From assembly GCA_905236375.1 (NCBI GenBank), contig CAJOOW010000160.1, positions 1 through 7,850 on the forward strand: a stretch of DNA of 7,850 nt, in the 5' to 3' direction. This stretch comes from an uncultured Alphaproteobacteria bacterium (GTDB lineage Bacteria; Pseudomonadota; Alphaproteobacteria; RUG11792). A program made the translations under genes and the position numbers. Numbering within the stretch: the stretch's first letter is position 1; each line of letters begins with the position of its first letter. The notes under the pieces were generated by a model that searched no databases, had not been told where the DNA came from, and worked only from the letters and a program-made list of their open reading frames with translations. Below are positions 6,373 through 7,850 of this stretch, piece by piece.

Positions 6373-6870
6373 TTATAATCTAATATTTTTATAAATTGCT
6401 ATAGCTGCCGTGATCTTAAAGAATTCTGAAATTATGAATGGAATTATTCCCAAAGAAACAACCTCGCCTACTGAAACATACGAACTTAACCAAAGACAGC
6501 CGAAGATATGAACTATCAGATAACAAATTATGCATAAAAATAGCGATGACGAGACTTTGCCTCTTATAAATCCAAGAATTGAGCTCGAAACAAGCATACC
6601 AATAAGATATCCAGCTGATGGCCCTGCAATGCCACCAACAGACGATGCAAAAACAGGAAAACCAATTGCGCCAAAAGAAAGCCAACCAAGAATCGAAGCA
6701 AACGCTTCTTTTGGCGATAATATCAAATTTATCAGGTACAACGCAAACATTTGCGTCGTTATTGGTACAGGATACAGTGGAATTGAAATTTTTGATGCAA
6801 CTGTCATCCCAATAATCGCAATTGCAACATTTCTCAATGATAAAACTTCATTTCTTGCTTCAACGCGCAC
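6373..6870 (-). CDS. bioY: biotin transporter BioY (ECF S component)
   Basis: Membrane protein that binds and imports biotin, alone or with an ECF energising module. The 165-residue, roughly six-helix sequence shows the family segments VPITTQMFALYL (35-46), GFPVFA (70-75), AGPSAGYLIG (82-91) and PFIISEFFK (144-152). It is somewhat short for BioY (usually about 180-200). Two positions differ from the pattern I know: GPTGGY reads GPSAGY, and the usual Asp of the C-terminal D-x-x-K ligand motif is Glu149, with Lys152 kept. The start is GTG 6870, chosen because AAGGAG lies 6 nt upstream. The gene begins 18 nt after the CCA end of tRNA-Leu and has no separate promoter. No bioA/B/D/F or ecfA/T gene is nearby, so dependence on imported biotin is a reasonable inference. 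Confidence 0.9.
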   Translation of the reverse strand: MRVEARNEVLSLRNVAIAIIGMTVASKISIPLYPVPITTQMFALYLINLILSPKEAFASILGWLSFGAIGFPVFASSVGGIAGPSAGYLIGMLVSSSILGFIRGKVSSSLFLCIICYLIVHIFGCLWLSSYVSVGEVVSLGIIPFIISEFFKITAAIAIYKNIRL

Positions 6871-6876
6871 AATTCA

Positions 6877-6882
6877 CTCCTT
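6877..6882 (-). promoter_or_regulatory. Shine-Dalgarno site deciding the bioY GTG start
   Basis: AAGGAG on the minus strand, 6 nt before GTG 6870 and only 6 nt after the end of the tRNA-Leu CCA. It lies in the trailer removed when the tRNA is processed. Confidence 0.65.
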
Positions 6883-6888
6883 ATAGTT

Positions 6889-6973
6889 TGGTGCGGTCGA
6901 GAAGACTTGAACTTCCACGGATCTCTCCACAGCGACCTCAACGCTGCGCGTCTACCAGTTCCGCCACGACCGC
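6889..6973 (-). tRNA. tRNA-Leu (anticodon GAG)
   Basis: An 85-nt class II tRNA with encoded CCA (6891-6889). The acceptor stem GCGGTCG pairs with CGACCGC, and the discriminator is A. The D-arm GCGGAACTGGTAGACGC is typical of tRNA-Leu. The anticodon stem CAGCG/CGCTG encloses the loop TTGAGGT with GAG at 6939-6937, reading CUC and CUU. A long variable arm has a GGA/TCC stem. The T-loop is TTCAAGT; its stem starts with a G-U pair. It begins 7 nt after the rplT stop and ends 18 nt before bioY, so it is probably processed from a shared transcript. Confidence 0.95.
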
Positions 6974-6980
6974 AAATTGA

Positions 6981-7556
6981 TTACTTCTTTTTTGCCTGCG
7001 CTTTTTTCGCAACAGGCTTTTTAGCAGAAGGCTTTTTAGTCGCTGTTGCAGTCTTTTGTGCTGGTTTTTTAGCAGTCATTTTCGGAGTTTTCCTCGATGC
7101 GCTTGGGGCCTTTCCTGATGGCGACTTTTTTACAGCGCTTGAGACTTTTGGAGTTTCAACTTTCTTCTCAACAGAAGAAGTTTTCGGAGCAATCTTCTTG
7201 GAAGAAGGTCCGGATTTCGATTTTGAAACCAATGTTTTTAACACTTCAGGATTTTCTACAGCAAGTTTCGCCAATATCTTTCTATCGACAGAAACTTTCG
7301 CTTTTTTTAAACCATTCATAAAAGTTGAATACTTCATGCCCAGTTCTCGAACAGCAGCATTTATCCGCTGAATCCAAAGAGCTCTAGCATTTCTTTTCTT
7401 ATTTCGTCTGTCTCTATAAGCATATTGCCAAGCTTTTTCTAGTCTCTCTAGAGCCGGTCTAAATGCTTTAGATGATCTTCCTCTAAACCCTTTTGCTAAT
7501 TTTAAAACTTTATTGTGTTTTGCATGAGCAGCCATGCCTCTTTTTACGCGAGCCAT
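6981..7556 (-). CDS. rplT: ribosomal protein bL20 with a lysine-rich C-terminal extension
   Basis: Large-subunit protein needed for early 50S assembly. Residues 1 to about 110 are a canonical L20: the MARVKRG start, [17 protein letters not shown] (11-27), QYAYRDRR (44-51), [10 protein letters not shown] (59-68), a NGLKKA segment (81-86) and [10 protein letters not shown] (91-100). Normal L20 ends at about 118 residues; this one continues in frame to 191. The extra 81 residues (111-191) contain 25 lysines plus many Ala, Ser, Pro and Thr, and end in pentads [18 protein letters not shown], like histone H1 or AlgP tails. The tail is probably disordered and binds nucleic acid. The ATG at 7556 has AAGGAG 11 nt upstream. 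It lies 34 nt after rpmI; pheS/pheT, common behind rplT, are absent and a tRNA takes their place. Confidence 0.96.
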   Translation of the reverse strand: MARVKRGMAAHAKHNKVLKLAKGFRGRSSKAFRPALERLEKAWQYAYRDRRNKKRNARALWIQRINAAVRELGMKYSTFMNGLKKAKVSVDRKILAKLAVENPEVLKTLVSKSKSGPSSKKIAPKTSSVEKKVETPKVSSAVKKSPSGKAPSASRKTPKMTAKKPAQKTATATKKPSAKKPVAKKAQAKKK

Positions 7557-7590
7557 ATATCACAAATCTCCTTATCCGTTTCTAATATTA

Positions 7591-7785
7591 TTATACATGA
7601 AAATAATAAGCTGTGACTTTTTTAGCATCACTTGGATGCATTAAAGTCATTCCTCTGGCGTTTCTTAGCATTTTATTGCCCCTTTTACGCATGTTATGCC
7701 TTTTGCCACATTGACCAGTCTTAACCAGTCCCGAAGCTGTAAAACGGAAACGTTTTTTCGCGCTACTTTTTGTCTTTAGTTTCAT
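7591..7785 (-). CDS. rpmI: ribosomal protein bL35
   Basis: A 64-residue, very basic large-subunit protein of normal length. The N-terminal KTKSSAKKRFRFTASG (4-19), GKRHNMRKRGNK (27-38) and RNARG (41-45) match the L35 family. The start ATG 7785 follows GAGGAG by 2 nt. The rpmI-rplT pair is the conserved ribosomal arrangement, but infC, which often precedes it, is not adjacent; a tRNA ends 30 nt upstream instead. That gap is too short for a full promoter, so cotranscription with the tRNA is likely. Confidence 0.95.
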   Translation of the reverse strand: MKLKTKSSAKKRFRFTASGLVKTGQCGKRHNMRKRGNKMLRNARGMTLMHPSDAKKVTAYYFHV

Positions 7786-7815
7786 AACTCCTCAAAACAC
7801 AAAAAAATCAATTCA

Positions 7816-7850
7816 TGGTACCTGCTGCCGGACTCGAACCGGCAAGCCTT
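7816..7850 (-). tRNA. partial tRNA, 3' part only, isotype undetermined
   Basis: The right edge holds the 3' end of a tRNA on the minus strand: encoded CCA (7818-7816), discriminator A (7819), the 3' acceptor strand AGCAGGT (7826-7820), then a perfect T-arm, GCCGG/CCGGC with loop TTCGAGT (7843-7827). The remaining bases AAGGCTT belong to the variable region. The anticodon lies outside the window. Position 72 is U, so the first base should be A or G. Confidence 0.88.

Noticed and set aside
6530..6886. 118-residue plus-strand open frame opposite bioY
   Set aside because: It is fully antisense to a gene with clear BioY motifs, has no ribosome site and no recognisable product.
6907..7371. 154-residue plus-strand open frame opposite rplT and tRNA-Leu
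   Set aside because: It is antisense to the lysine-rich L20 tail, whose composition removes stops on the opposite strand; the Phe/Ala/Gly-rich product has no recognisable domain and it overlaps a tRNA.
7557..7590. TAATATTA palindrome between rpmI and rplT as an L20 autoregulatory site
   Set aside because: The short A-T palindrome does not resemble the rRNA-like structures that bind L20, and the 34-nt gap is too small for the known pseudoknot operator.

Overview
The window is AT-rich and gene-dense, with eight complete protein genes, one complete tRNA and one partial tRNA. The gene set (DAP-type lysine/peptidoglycan synthesis, a BioY biotin importer, short intergenic gaps, low GC) and the 'FPGS' tail of DnaX suggest an alphaproteobacterium. 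A host-associated or reduced-genome lineage, such as Holosporales or a relative, is plausible, but this is an inference from protein flavour and not a placement.

Left part, plus strand (about 80-1836): a sigma70-type promoter (82-110) drives a membrane-anchored SPFH/band-7 protein of the plant HIR type. It is followed after 49 nt by a seven-helix Bax inhibitor-1 family protein. The two form a probable operon. In bacteria, SPFH proteins (HflK/C) and a BI-1 protein (YccA) both contact the FtsH protease, so a membrane quality-control role is the simplest reading. A strong hairpin at 1804-1836 lies between this unit and the convergent dapA.

Right part, minus strand, in transcription order from the right edge: partial tRNA, rpmI (L35), rplT (L20 with a long lysine-rich tail), tRNA-Leu(GAG) and bioY appear to form one tightly packed unit. 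Next come separately promoted genes: a secreted thioredoxin/DsbA-like protein with CLHC, eno with a consensus-like promoter over an imperfect tandem repeat and a terminator after it, dnaX in a short form without the tau C-terminal domains, and dapA.

No mobile element, CRISPR array or phage gene is visible. No stretch without a gene exceeds 300 bases; the longest gap is 150 bases, between eno and dnaX. Most of the window is core metabolism, replication and translation. The points worth a second look are the HIR/BI-1 pair, the histone-like L20 tail, the tRNA/ribosomal-protein/bioY unit, the shortened DnaX and the repeat in the eno promoter.
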